Source of the DNA: Gordonia soli NBRC 108243
Lineage (GTDB): Bacteria; Actinomycetota; Actinomycetes; Mycobacteriales; Mycobacteriaceae
Direction of reading: 5' to 3'
Length of the DNA: 46,598 nucleotides
Assembly: GCF_000334455.1 (NCBI RefSeq)
Contig: NZ_BANX01000043.1
Location: forward strand, 1 to 46,598
Part shown: piece by piece, positions 16,138 through 24,960 of the stretch
Numbering within the stretch: the stretch's first letter is position 1
Layout: each line of letters starts with the position of its first letter
Translations under genes and position numbers: made by a program
Notes under the pieces: generated by a model
What the model was told of the DNA's origin: nothing
Seen by the model: only the letters and a program-made list of their open reading frames with translations
The model's database searches: none

Positions 16138-16264
16138 CACTGATCCGACAGTTACGGTACATCTGCTCTCAGTGTGGACGACAGACGTGGGGTTCCACCT
16201 CGCGAGTCGACGGACCATCCGTGCGACTGAAGTCGCTCGACGCAGCGAACCGAGGAGGATCGAC

Positions 16265-16951
16265 TTGACCCGACACCACCGCCATCGACCGAGCCTGCGA
16301 CGCGCCGCGGGCCTCACCGCCGCACTCGTCGGCGCCGGCACCCTTGCCGCCCTCGCCACGCCGGGAACGGCGTTTGCGGACAGCGTGATCCGACTTCCCG
16401 GAGGAACTGCACACGGCGACGGCCTGAGCATCACCCGGTCGGCGGAGAGTGCTCGCGTGTCGCCGTCCCTGGCGGCCAACGGCGCCTCGCGAACCGCATG
16501 GGTCAGCGGACAGGTGACCCTGAAGGCCCCCCACCTCAAGCCCAAGAAGGCCGGACCGACGGTCGGCGCGGGTGGCGAGGACAAGTACCCCGGAACGCAG
16601 GGCGTCTACACCAACGGAGCGGCCGCCAAGGTGTCGTCGGGGTACATCGTGGGCTGCCAGGTCAACATCGAGGGCCTCTCCGGCGGACTGTCGGGGGCCC
16701 TCAGCCTGACGGCACCGTCCGCCAGCGCGAACCTGACCGTCCCGCTCTCCGCGGGGCAGGTGAAGTTCGTGGTGGTCACCAGCCGCGACATCGAGAAGCC
16801 GGGCACCTACCACCTCGGTTACCAGAACGCGGGTCTGGAGATCCAGAACTGCGGCGGATACGCACAGGCACGCGCCTTCACCACGGTGGAGACGACCGGG
16901 GAGTTCCACCAGAAGGTGAACCTCTACGGCAAGCCGTTCTCCATCGGCTGA
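16265..16951 (+). CDS. MspA family porin (first of a pair)
   Basis: A 228-residue precursor. A basic N-terminus (HHRHRPSLRR) and hydrophobic stretch end in TPGTAFA-D, a Sec signal peptide. The mature part shows the MspA pattern: GYIVGCQVNIEGLSGG, a central beta-rich region, IQNCGGYAQARAF, and the C-terminus LYGKPFSIG. MspA proteins form octameric channels through the mycolate outer membrane (family knowledge). TTG 16265 is chosen since GAGGAGGATCGAC precedes it; the open frame extends further upstream without a start having a ribosome site. The next porin begins 41 bp downstream, so the two are cotranscribed. Cys in VGCQ and QNCGG are conserved here as in the other three. Confidence 0.88.
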   Translation: MTRHHRHRPSLRRAAGLTAALVGAGTLAALATPGTAFADSVIRLPGGTAHGDGLSITRSAESARVSPSLAANGASRTAWVSGQVTLKAPHLKPKKAGPTVGAGGEDKYPGTQGVYTNGAAAKVSSGYIVGCQVNIEGLSGGLSGALSLTAPSASANLTVPLSAGQVKFVVVTSRDIEKPGTYHLGYQNAGLEIQNCGGYAQARAFTTVETTGEFHQKVNLYGKPFSIG

Positions 16952-16992
16952 CGCCTCCGTCCACCGAAACCCCACTCGCAGCAGAGGTCTCC

Positions 16993-17679
16993 ATGAAGAA
17001 TCACTTCCTGTCCCGACGCGCCGTCACCCGATCGGCGGTCACCGCGGTCGCGATCGCGGCCACACTCCCCCTCGTCACCCACGGCGTCGCATCCGCCGAC
17101 ACCTCGACGCGACTCCCGGCGCAGACCGTCACCAAGAAGCTGGCCGACGGCTCGTCGATCACCATCGCCCGCACCAACGAGTCGGCGCGGATCAACCCGT
17201 CGATGGGCGGGACGCCGTTGCACCGCAACGCGTGGGTCTCCGGGCGCTACACGCTGTCGGCCTCCGATCCGAAGGCCAAGGTCGGCATCTCGGCCGGTTA
17301 CATCGTCGGATGCCAGTTGACGCTGGGTGCCAACTCCACCACCGACGGCACCGCGACCGCCAAGAGCTACCAGGACATCAGTCCGGAGACGGCGACCGTG
17401 ACCGCCAAGACCGGTGCAGGCGTCACCCTCGGCCCGGGTCAGGCGGCGAACTACTACATCACCGACGTCGAGTACAAGGATGCGTTCGGCGGCAAGGCCA
17501 ACACCACCAGCGTCAGCTTCCCCGGGAGCAAGGGGCGGCTGGCGTACACCAACGAGACGATGATGATCAACGGGTGCGCCGGCTTCGCGCAGGCACGCTC
17601 CTACGCAAAGGTCCAGGTCACCACTGAGTCGGCGAGCCAGATCGTCGACGTCTACGGAAAACCCTTCAGCATCGGCTGA
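16993..17679 (+). CDS. MspA family porin (second of a pair)
   Basis: A 228-residue precursor with signal peptide (RRAVTRSAVTAVAIAATL, cleavage after GVASA), then mature repeats typical of MspA: GYIVGCQLTLGANS, LGPGQAANYYITDVEYK, INGCAGFAQARSYAKV and the C-terminus VYGKPFSIG. It differs strongly from the first porin in the middle, where it is closer to the minus-strand porin at 45258 (both have the Y-K-x-x-F/Y-G and GCAGxAQA patterns). Likely an outer-membrane channel subunit. The ATG is preceded by a GCAGAGG sequence. Confidence 0.87.
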   Translation: MKNHFLSRRAVTRSAVTAVAIAATLPLVTHGVASADTSTRLPAQTVTKKLADGSSITIARTNESARINPSMGGTPLHRNAWVSGRYTLSASDPKAKVGISAGYIVGCQLTLGANSTTDGTATAKSYQDISPETATVTAKTGAGVTLGPGQAANYYITDVEYKDAFGGKANTTSVSFPGSKGRLAYTNETMMINGCAGFAQARSYAKVQVTTESASQIVDVYGKPFSIG

Positions 17680-17699
17680 CGATCACCGACCACCATCGA

Positions 17700-17731
17700 C
17701 GCCGGGGCACCGATCCGATCGGGCCCCGGCG
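17700..17731 (+). terminator. Terminator hairpin of the porin pair
   Basis: CGCCGGGGC-N14-GCCCCGGCG, 9-bp perfect stem starting 20 bases after the porin stop codon. No U tract, as usual in this group. It separates the porin operon from the TetR-MmpL pair. Confidence 0.55.
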
Positions 17732-17862
17732 TTCGTCGTCGACAACGCCCCTGGTAATCACAGTTGCGCAGGTCACACTGACGAATACTGGGTGACCAAG
17801 GTCTCGAAATTGCACTCGCCTGAAACTTTGCACCCATGCGAAAAAAGGGCACGCTGGACTGC

Positions 17863-18480
17863 ATGACCACATCCGTGGGACTCCGCGAGTCGAAGAAGGC
17901 GCACACGCGTCGGGAGCTCGCGCGTGCGGTCCTACGGCTCGCCGCCCACGACGGCCTCGACCGCGTGACCATCGACGCCGTGTGCGCCGAGGTCGGCGTC
18001 TCCCCGCGCACCTTCCACAATTACTTCGCCGACAAGGTCGAGGCGATCATCCACCTGATCAACGACACGATCTCGCGGGTGATCGACAACGCCGACAGCC
18101 GTGGTGACGACGAGAGCCTCTGGCAGGTACTCGAATACGGGATCTGCGCGACCGCGGACTCCGATCAGACCGCCGACCCGGCAGAACTCGTGGCCCTCTT
18201 CCGGCTGACGATGACCGAACCGACGTTCGTCTCCCACCACAGCACCCTCGAGGCGCACGAGTCCTTCGAGCAGATGTTCGTGGATCTGTGTGCCAAACAC
18301 GGCCACGACGGCCGCGGTCTCTATGCCCGCCTGGCCGTCGACACCTCGCTGACCATCGCCCGCGTCGCGCTCGAGTACTGGAGCGACCTTCCCGAACCCC
18401 GTCCCGCGGTGGGCCCGATCCTGTCCGAGGCCTTCCGCCAGGCGGCTGTCGGCATGGGCGAGTCCGTCCTCGACTCCTGA
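17863..18480 (+). CDS. TetR family regulator next to an MmpL transporter
   Basis: A 205-residue regulator (ATG 17863; an ATG at 17836 is an alternative, neither has a clear ribosome site). The HTH at about residues 12-58 contains IDAVCAEVGVSPRTFHNYFADKVEAI in essence, a standard TetR recognition helix. The C-terminal domain is helical. It is followed after 94 bp by the MmpL/RND transporter in the same direction, so it is the probable local repressor, as is common for mmpL genes. A repeated TTGCAC (near 17808 and 17828) in the upstream region may be its operator. Confidence 0.85.
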   Translation: MTTSVGLRESKKAHTRRELARAVLRLAAHDGLDRVTIDAVCAEVGVSPRTFHNYFADKVEAIIHLINDTISRVIDNADSRGDDESLWQVLEYGICATADSDQTADPAELVALFRLTMTEPTFVSHHSTLEAHESFEQMFVDLCAKHGHDGRGLYARLAVDTSLTIARVALEYWSDLPEPRPAVGPILSEAFRQAAVGMGESVLDS

Positions 18481-18574
18481 CATCCCCTCCCACACACCGA
18501 TCACCCGCACACGATCCCCCCGCACCGAACGATCACCCCGGCACGACCCTCACAACCGACGAGGAGCACACCCC

Positions 18575-20914
18575 ATGGCCGAACGCCTCTATCGGATCGG
18601 ACACTGGTGCTACCAGCACCGGTTCGCCACCATCGCCGTCTGGGTTCTGGTGCTCGTCGGCTTCGCCGCCGCGGCGAGCACCATGGCCCAGCCGGCCAGC
18701 ACCACCTTCTCGATCCCGGGCATCCCGTCGGAGAAGGCCCAGAACACGATGGTCGAACGCTTCCCCGACAAGCCGAAGTTCGGCGAGGGTGTCAGCGTCA
18801 CCTACGTGGTCAGCGCCGCCGACGGATCGCCGCTCACCGAGTCGCGCAACCAACGGGCCATCGACGGACTCGTCGACGACATCAAGAAGTTCGACGGCGT
18901 CCAGGCCGACGCGGTGGTCAACCCGTTCACGGTGTACGGCACCGAGAGTCGCCCCGGCCCCGCACGTCAGCAGACAGTCGCATTCCACGAGCAGGCCTTC
19001 GGCACCGCCGCCGAGGAGGCCGAACGTGATGCGCAGCTGACGTCGCCGATCAACGGCGACGCCACCGTCGCCCAGCTTGGCGCCGCCTTCGACCTGAAGA
19101 GTTACGCCGACGTCCCGGCCAGTACCCACGACCAGATCGACAGGGCCGCCGAGGATGCGCGTGCCGCCGGTCTGAAGGTGTCAATGACGGGAACAGCGCT
19201 GCCGCAGCCGTCGATCGAGGGCACCTCGGAGGTCATCGGCCTCATCTTCGGTGCGCTGGTACTGATCCTGACATTCGCGTCTCTCATCGCGTGGGGCATG
19301 CCGCTGATCACCGCGGTCGTCGGCGTCGGCGTCGGACTGCTGGGCGTCAGCGCGGCGTCGTACTTCTTCGACCTCAGTCAGGAGACACCCATCCTGGCGA
19401 CGATGATCGGCCTGGCGGTCGGCATCGACTACGCGCTCTTCATCCTCTCTCGATACCGGCACGAACTCTTGCGCACCACGGATAGGGCCGAGGCGGCCGG
19501 ACGTGCCGTCGGCACCGCCGGTTCGGCTGTGGTGTTCGCGGGTCTGACCGTGTTCATCGCCCTGGCCGCGCTGTCGGTGGTCAACATCCCGTTCCTCACC
19601 GCGATGGGCATCTCGGCGGCCGGGACGGTCCTCGTCGCGGTCCTGGTCGCGCTCACGTTGCTGCCCGCGATCCTCGGTCTGTTCGGCCGCAAGGCTTTCG
19701 CCGGGCGCCTGACGTTCCTCAACGCGCCGGACACGGAGCCGCACGAGACGGAGCGTCGCAGCAACGGCCGCCGGTGGATCGAGACCGTGACCCGTCGGCC
19801 CGCGATCTTCGCGATCGGCGTCTTCGTGCTGTTGGCCGTGCTCGCAGTGCCTTTGGTCGGGCTCAAGCTCGCGCTGCCCAACGACGGCACCTCCGACCCG
19901 GGTACCCCACAGCGACAGGCGTACGAGCAGATCGCCGAGGGCTTCGGTCCGGGCTACAACGGACCACTGGTCGTCGTGGTCGACGGTCGGGGCATCGCCG
20001 ACCAGGCCGACCGACTCGCCGCCTTCGATCAGTTGGCCGGACAGGTCCGGGGACTCGACCATGTCGCCGGTGCGACCATCGGCGCCGACGGTCTGAACCA
20101 GGCCCGCGACACCGCGATCATCTCGGTGATCCCCGACGCGGCCTCGACCGAACAGTCGACGCACGACCTCGTCACCGCGCTGCGTGACCTCTCGCCCGCG
20201 GTCTCCGAGCGAGGTCTCTCCATCGGGGTCACCGGTCAGACGGCGATCGAGATCGACATCTCCGATCGATTGAGTTCGTCACTGCTGCCCTACGTGATCA
20301 TCGTGGTCGGCTTGGCATTCATCTTGCTGACCATCGTGTTCCGCTCGATCTGGGTGCCGCTGACGGCAGCGCTCGGCTTCCTGCTGAGTGTCGGTGCGAC
20401 CTTCGGCGTGACGGTTGCACTGTTCTCCGACGGCCTGTTCGGCCTGTTCGACCCGCAGCCGCTGGTCAGCTTCTTCCCGATCATGTTGGTGGGCATCGTC
20501 TTCGGACTGGCGATGGACTATCAGGTGTTCCTGGTGAGTCGAATGCGTGAGGCGTACGTGCACGGCAGCGATGCACGGACGGCGATCCTCACCGGCTTCA
20601 CCCACAGCGGACGGGTCGTCGCCGCAGCCGCGGCCATCATGATCTCGGTGTTCGCCGCGTTCATGCTGCAGGACCTCGCCTTCATCCGGGCGATGGGATT
20701 CGCATTGGCCGCCGCGGTCTTCTTCGACGCCTTCCTGGTGCGTATGACCCTGATCCCCGCGGTGCTCGCACTCCTCGGCGATCGGGCGTGGGCGCTGCCG
20801 AAGTGGCTGGACAAGATCCTGCCGCGCATCGACATCGAGGGCGAGAAGCTGCTCGGGACCGAGCAGTCGGAGACGCCGTCCGACGACGACTCCGATCGCA
20901 CGGTACGGGTCTGA
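18575..20914 (+). CDS. MMPL/RND family transporter
   Basis: A 779-residue inner-membrane transporter with the MmpL layout: TM1 (about 18-38), a periplasmic loop (about 40-205), TM2-6 (about 207-375) with GLAVGIDYALFILSRYRHE, a cytosolic segment, TM7, a second periplasmic loop (about 430-560), and TM8-12 (about 565-745) with GIVFGLAMDYQVFLVSRMREAY. The paired Asp-Tyr dyads in TM4 and TM10 are the proton relay of MmpL proteins. Such proteins move lipids, drugs or siderophores. No polyketide or lipid synthesis gene adjoins, so cargo is unknown. ATG follows GACGAGGAGCACACCCC. A strong terminator follows. Confidence 0.92.
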   Translation: MAERLYRIGHWCYQHRFATIAVWVLVLVGFAAAASTMAQPASTTFSIPGIPSEKAQNTMVERFPDKPKFGEGVSVTYVVSAADGSPLTESRNQRAIDGLVDDIKKFDGVQADAVVNPFTVYGTESRPGPARQQTVAFHEQAFGTAAEEAERDAQLTSPINGDATVAQLGAAFDLKSYADVPASTHDQIDRAAEDARAAGLKVSMTGTALPQPSIEGTSEVIGLIFGALVLILTFASLIAWGMPLITAVVGVGVGLLGVSAASYFFDLSQETPILATMIGLAVGIDYALFILSRYRHELLRTTDRAEAAGRAVGTAGSAVVFAGLTVFIALAALSVVNIPFLTAMGISAAGTVLVAVLVALTLLPAILGLFGRKAFAGRLTFLNAPDTEPHETERRSNGRRWIETVTRRPAIFAIGVFVLLAVLAVPLVGLKLALPNDGTSDPGTPQRQAYEQIAEGFGPGYNGPLVVVVDGRGIADQADRLAAFDQLAGQVRGLDHVAGATIGADGLNQARDTAIISVIPDAASTEQSTHDLVTALRDLSPAVSERGLSIGVTGQTAIEIDISDRLSSSLLPYVIIVVGLAFILLTIVFRSIWVPLTAALGFLLSVGATFGVTVALFSDGLFGLFDPQPLVSFFPIMLVGIVFGLAMDYQVFLVSRMREAYVHGSDARTAILTGFTHSGRVVAAAAAIMISVFAAFMLQDLAFIRAMGFALAAAVFFDAFLVRMTLIPAVLALLGDRAWALPKWLDKILPRIDIEGEKLLGTEQSETPSDDDSDRTVRV

Positions 20915-20933
20915 CCCCCGCCGTCCGACAACC

Positions 20934-20969
20934 CCGCGGCCCGCGAGTCCTCCGACTCGCGGGCCGCGG
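20934..20969 (+). terminator. Strong terminator hairpin after the MmpL gene
   Basis: A perfect 16-bp stem (arms 20934-20949 and 20954-20969, core CCCGCGAGTC/GACTCGCGGG) with a CTCC loop, 20 bases after the stop codon. Confidence 0.75.
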
Positions 20970-21034
20970 TCCGTTTCGAGTCCCTCGACAATGGGGTACA
21001 CCTGCCTCCACTGCACGCTGACGGAAGGGAACCG

Positions 21035-21634
21035 ATGTCGAAGCTGGCCATCATCTACTACTCCGCGACCGGGCACGGCACGTCCATCGCCCGCGAGCTC
21101 GAACGTGCCGCCACCGAGGCGGGCGCCGAGGTCAGGGTGCGGCACATCGCGGAGACCCGGGCCCCGGAGGATTTCGCCGAGAACCCCGCATGGTCGGCGA
21201 ACTACGAGGCGACGAAAGACCTTCCGGCCGCGTCGGGCGACGACATCGTGTGGGCGGATGCAGTGATCTTCGGTTCTCCCACCCGCTTCGGCGCGACCAC
21301 CGCGTCGTTCCAGACCTTCATCGACAGCCTCGGCGGGCTGTGGGCCGACGGGAAACTCGCCGACAAGATCTACGCCGCCTACACCTCGAGCAACACCCTG
21401 CACGGAGGCCAGGAGTCGACGTTGCTGGCGCTCTACACCACACTCATGCACTTCGGCGGCATCATCGTCCCGCCGGGCTACACCGACCCGGTGAAGTTCG
21501 CCGACGGCAATCCGTACGGGGTCGGCCACGTGACCGGCCCTCAGAACAGCGACGAACTCTCCGACGACACCATCGCCGCACTCGATCATCTGGCACGCCG
21601 CGTGGTGCGTTTCGCCGACAAGCTCACCGCATGA
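21035..21634 (+). CDS. wrbA: WrbA-type NAD(P)H:quinone oxidoreductase
   Basis: A 199-residue flavodoxin-fold protein. The FMN phosphate-binding loop YYSATGHGTSIA (about residues 8-19) and the WrbA markers GSPTRFG, LHGGQESTLLALYTTLMHFG and PYGVGHVTG are all present. WrbA reduces quinones by two electrons with NAD(P)H and protects against redox stress. Length is typical. ATG follows ACGGAAGGGAACCG. It has its own promoter region after the MmpL terminator. Confidence 0.93.
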   Translation: MSKLAIIYYSATGHGTSIARELERAATEAGAEVRVRHIAETRAPEDFAENPAWSANYEATKDLPAASGDDIVWADAVIFGSPTRFGATTASFQTFIDSLGGLWADGKLADKIYAAYTSSNTLHGGQESTLLALYTTLMHFGGIIVPPGYTDPVKFADGNPYGVGHVTGPQNSDELSDDTIAALDHLARRVVRFADKLTA

Positions 21635-21635
21635 C

Positions 21636-21824
21636 ATGACCGGGTTCACAACCCTCGCGGAAACCGCTGCGCAACGGAGGTTTCCACTGTCATGGCGCCA
21701 CCCGGTTGCGGGTGTGACGTTTCCGGAGATGGTCCGCTGGGCAGAGCTGTACGCAGCACGATCCGCACCATGCACGATCGCACCGCGAACGAATCACGAC
21801 GAACGAAGGGAGCGACTCCGATGA
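21636..21824 (+). CDS. Possible 62-residue protein directly behind wrbA
   Basis: An open frame whose ATG lies one base after the wrbA stop and whose TGA overlaps the ATG of a following 20-codon frame (ATGA). The tight couplings are the only support; composition (Arg-rich, few hydrophobics) is not distinctive and no family is recognised. It may be chance. Confidence 0.2.
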   Translation: MTGFTTLAETAAQRRFPLSWRHPVAGVTFPEMVRWAELYAARSAPCTIAPRTNHDERRERLR

Positions 21825-21883
21825 CCGTATCCACGACCACCGTCCACCAGCACAGGTCGTCGGCGCACACTGAGCCGACGTGA
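21821..21883 (+). CDS. Possible 20-residue leader-type peptide, Thr/His-rich
   Basis: ATG preceded by GAAGGGAGCGACTCCG, an unusually good ribosome site. The peptide is MTVSTTTVHQHRSSAHTEPT: six Thr and three His in 20. A GC-rich hairpin starts three bases after the stop. Arrangement recalls leader-peptide attenuators, but no known target gene for Thr or His lies downstream; the next gene is an aldehyde dehydrogenase. Speculative. Confidence 0.25.
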   Translation: MTVSTTTVHQHRSSAHTEPT

Positions 21884-21886
21884 CAA

Positions 21887-21920
21887 CGATCGCCGCCGCC
21901 CACTCGGGTGGCGGCCATCG
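21887..21920 (+). terminator. GC-rich hairpin in the wrbA to aldehyde dehydrogenase gap
   Basis: Stem GCCGCCGCCC/GGGTGGCGGC (21892-21901 with 21906-21915) and loop ACTC, flanked by GAT/ATC pairs. Terminator or attenuator. The rest of the 422-bp gap shows nothing beyond the two doubtful small frames. Confidence 0.4.
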
Positions 21921-22056
21921 TCGTAGTCGGGGCCTCATCCGGAAGACCGAGCCCATTCTGAACACGATCGTTTCCTGATACGGTGGCAGCCATCCGGCCC
22001 CGCGGTCTAGTGTTGTGTGCGTCACACATTTACCGCGCCGACGCAGGAGGCCGAGC

Positions 22057-23481
22057 ATGCGCGAGATCACGAAGTTCTACATCGACGGGCGATGGGTGGA
22101 ACCCGCCGAACTGAACCTCATCGACGTCATCAACCCAGCGACCGAGAAGGCCGCCGGACATGTCGCGCTGGGTTCGGCCGCCGATGTCGACGCGGCGGTC
22201 GAGGCCGCCCGCAAGGCCTTCGTGACGTGGTCGCTGACCAGCGTCGACGAGCGGGTCGAAGTCCTCAATGCCGTTGTGGCCGAATACCAGAAGCGTATGG
22301 GCGACCTCGCCGCCGCGGTCACCGAGGAGATGGGCGCGCCGGACGGCCTGGCCAACAGCGTGCAGGTACCGATCGGTCTGGCCCACTTGATGACCGCTGC
22401 CGCGCAACTCCCGACGTTCTCGTTCGAAGAGGACCGCGGCACCTCACGCATCGTCAAGGAGCCGATCGGCGTCTGCGGGTTCATCACGCCGTGGAACTGG
22501 CCGCTCAACCAGGTGATGTGCAAGGTCGCTCCGGCCTTGGCCACCGGATGCACGATGGTGCTCAAGCCCTCCGAGGTGGCACCGTTCAGCGCTGCGATCG
22601 TCGCCGAGATCTTCGACACCGCAGGCGTTCCCGCAGGTGTGTTCAACCTCGTCAACGGCGACGGCCCCGGTGTGGGGACCGCACTCGCCGCACACCCCGA
22701 CGTCGACATGGTGTCGTTCACGGGCAGCACCCGCGCCGGTATCGAGGTCGCCAAGAACGCGGCACCGTCGGTCAAGCGGGTCGCCCAGGAACTGGGTGGC
22801 AAGAGCCCCAACATCATCCTCGACGACGAAGATCTCGCCGCCAACGTCGCGGCCGGGGTCGCGAATGTGATGGTCAACTCGGGTCAGTCGTGTAACGCCC
22901 CCACCCGGATGCTGGTGCCGACCGCACGCCTCGCCGAGGCAGCCGAGGCCGCCCGTTCGGTGGAGCCGTCGCTCACCGTCGGCGACCCGACCGGCGAGGT
23001 CCGACTCGGCCCGGTCGTCTCCGAAGCACAGTTCGACAAGATCCAGGGCCTGATCAGCCGGGCCGTCGACGACGGCGCAACGGTCGTGTTCGGCGGGCCG
23101 GGTCGTCCCGACGACCTGCCCACCGGCTACTACGTCCGTCCGACCGTGTTCTCCGACGTCACCAACGACATGGAGATCGCCCGAACCGAGGTCTTCGGCC
23201 CGGTGCTGGTCGTCATCGGCTACGACTCGCTCGACGACGCCATCACGATCGCGAACGACACCGAATACGGTCTGGCAGGCTACGTCTCGGGTCGGGACAC
23301 CGACGCCGTCCGCAAGGTCGGGTCCCGGATCCGGGCCGGATCGATCTCGCTGAACGGCGCGCAGCTCGACCCGGTTGCACCGTTCGGCGGATACAAGCAG
23401 AGCGGCAACGGTCGTGAATGGGGCGACTACGCCTTCGACGAGTTCCTCGAGGTGAAGTCGCTGCTCGGCTACGACGCCTGA
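22057..23481 (+). CDS. Aldehyde dehydrogenase family protein
   Basis: A 474-residue NAD(P)-dependent aldehyde dehydrogenase. Visible landmarks in order: TPWNWPLNQ (oxyanion Asn, about 147), KPSEVAPFSA (cofactor ribose Lys), FTGSTRAGIEV, catalytic base in QELGGKSPN (about 248), nucleophile Cys in NSGQSCNAPTRM (about 283), EVFGPVL (about 380). Substrate range cannot be read from sequence; the subgroup acts on diverse aliphatic or aromatic aldehydes. ATG 22057 follows AGGAGG seven bases upstream. Monocistronic; the following lipase gene is convergent. Confidence 0.93.
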   Translation: MREITKFYIDGRWVEPAELNLIDVINPATEKAAGHVALGSAADVDAAVEAARKAFVTWSLTSVDERVEVLNAVVAEYQKRMGDLAAAVTEEMGAPDGLANSVQVPIGLAHLMTAAAQLPTFSFEEDRGTSRIVKEPIGVCGFITPWNWPLNQVMCKVAPALATGCTMVLKPSEVAPFSAAIVAEIFDTAGVPAGVFNLVNGDGPGVGTALAAHPDVDMVSFTGSTRAGIEVAKNAAPSVKRVAQELGGKSPNIILDDEDLAANVAAGVANVMVNSGQSCNAPTRMLVPTARLAEAAEAARSVEPSLTVGDPTGEVRLGPVVSEAQFDKIQGLISRAVDDGATVVFGGPGRPDDLPTGYYVRPTVFSDVTNDMEIARTEVFGPVLVVIGYDSLDDAITIANDTEYGLAGYVSGRDTDAVRKVGSRIRAGSISLNGAQLDPVAPFGGYKQSGNGREWGDYAFDEFLEVKSLLGYDA

Positions 23482-23494
23482 GCAGCGACCGCAC

Positions 23495-24784
23495 TCAGCT
23501 CGCGCACGTGGCGGTGCTCCGACCGGCGAAACTCGCCGCGAGGAACACCGCCGCGTCGCGCTGGAACGGGATGAACGCGTCGCCGTGGCTGTCTCCGACG
23601 TAGCGGTTGAACTGTGCCCGCACCCCGCGTGCGCAGTACCGCTTGGCGAGGTCGGCGACATCGGCCGCCACCATCACGCCGTCACCGACGGCATCCTTCT
23701 GACCGACGCCGAGCAGCATCGGGATCCGCGGCGTGCCGAAGGTGCCCATCACGTTGCGGGCGATGGCCGACGAGACACCGGGCACGTCGAGCAGGCCGCG
23801 GTAGGGCGAACGGACGAGCGCGCCGTTGGTGAGACCGGGGTACTTCGACGCGAAAGCCGCGATGCACTGGCTCTGCACGGTGTTCACGATGCCGGCGCCC
23901 CGCGGAGACAGGGTGCTCGCCGGTGCGATGCCGTAGGCGCGCTGATAGGCGACGACGATCGCCGGCATCACCCCGGCCCAGTCCTTGCTACCGCTGACGT
24001 ACGGCAGGTTGTGGGCGAGGTTCACCGGTAGGCCACCACCCGCCGCACCCACGATGGCCAGTTCGGGCGCGTAGCTCGGTGCGAGCTCGGCCGCCGAGTT
24101 GGTGGGCACCGATCCGCCCGAGTAACCGATCAGCCCCACGGGCGTCGACGTGGGCGCACGCAACACCTTCTCGCCGGCCCGGATCCCGTCGAGCGCGAGA
24201 GTCCCGGACTGACGTCCGATGGTCCATTCCGAGCGCGTGCCCTCGTAGTCGGGCACCAGCACCGTGTGACCGGACGCGAGATAGCCGGCGATGACGGTCT
24301 GCTCGATCTGCGCCGTCTTGCTGGGCGCGAACCCCTGCAGGGTGTAAGACGGGTCGCATTGCGAACCCAAACCGTCGTAGGCCATGTGGAACGAGACGAT
24401 GCGCGTCGTCGGTCCGGCGAGCGGGCGGAGCACGGTGGTCACGCCGAGGATCGGTTGACCTTGTTCACCCGTGCTGCGGTAGGCGGCCTGGGTGGCGACG
24501 ATCGGCGTCGTCACGCCCTGTGCCACGAACCGGACCGGACGGGTACGCAGCACCTGACCGGGTCGGGCGGAGGCCAGACCGGGTGGGGCCTGATAGAACG
24601 GGTCGGCCGACGGAACCGGCGCCGGCACGGCGGCCGGCCGGCTCCCGACCGACGGTGCGGCTCCTGCCGGTATCGCCGTGGCCGCGACAACCATGACGAC
24701 GCCACCGATCGCCACCGTCGCGCGTCGGACGACGCGACCGAACCGTCCCTGCCCCGCTGCCGAACTGCCCGACCCGATGCGCAC
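23495..24784 (-). CDS. Secreted LIP-family lipase/esterase
   Basis: A 429-residue exported alpha/beta hydrolase of the secretory lipase (LIP, PF03583) type. Signal peptide: RRATVAIGGVVMVVAATAIP then AGAAP. Catalytic triad: Ser in GYSGGS (about 195), Asp in GQKDAVGDG (about 365), His in GDSHGDAF (about 397). Conserved family parts include FHMAYDGLG, PDYEGTRSEW and HNLPYV. It should cleave acylglycerols or other esters outside the cytoplasm. GTG 24784 gives the best signal peptide and has GGAGAGAGG upstream; the frame is open to 24880. Next to a CFA-type methyltransferase and a mycolyltransferase, in keeping with lipid metabolism. Confidence 0.88.
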   Translation of the reverse strand: MRIGSGSSAAGQGRFGRVVRRATVAIGGVVMVVAATAIPAGAAPSVGSRPAAVPAPVPSADPFYQAPPGLASARPGQVLRTRPVRFVAQGVTTPIVATQAAYRSTGEQGQPILGVTTVLRPLAGPTTRIVSFHMAYDGLGSQCDPSYTLQGFAPSKTAQIEQTVIAGYLASGHTVLVPDYEGTRSEWTIGRQSGTLALDGIRAGEKVLRAPTSTPVGLIGYSGGSVPTNSAAELAPSYAPELAIVGAAGGGLPVNLAHNLPYVSGSKDWAGVMPAIVVAYQRAYGIAPASTLSPRGAGIVNTVQSQCIAAFASKYPGLTNGALVRSPYRGLLDVPGVSSAIARNVMGTFGTPRIPMLLGVGQKDAVGDGVMVAADVADLAKRYCARGVRAQFNRYVGDSHGDAFIPFQRDAAVFLAASFAGRSTATCAS

Positions 24785-24902
24785 TGTGGTCAGCCTCTCT
24801 CCACTGCGATGCCGCGGACCCCATCCGGCACGGGCGCGGTAGCGAACACCACACGAAGCGTGCGACCCGAGCGGGCGCACATCTACCGTTGCGAAATGAT
24901 CT

Positions 24903-24926
24903 CACGTCCGGCGCGATCCGGATGTG
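24903..24926. promoter_or_regulatory. Inverted repeat upstream of the methyltransferase
   Basis: CACGTCCGG-CGCGAT-CCGGATGTG, 9-bp arms with one G-T mismatch, 35 bp before the ATG at 24961. Operator or leader hairpin. A smaller CAGAG/CTCTG hairpin lies just before the ribosome site. Confidence 0.35.
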
Positions 24927-24960
24927 AACAGAGCAAGTGAACTCTGCGAGAGGACCGAAC

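Noticed and set aside
22444..23661. Minus-strand open reading of about 405 codons opposite the aldehyde dehydrogenase
   Set aside because: Antisense shadow; the plus strand holds all catalytic motifs of the family.
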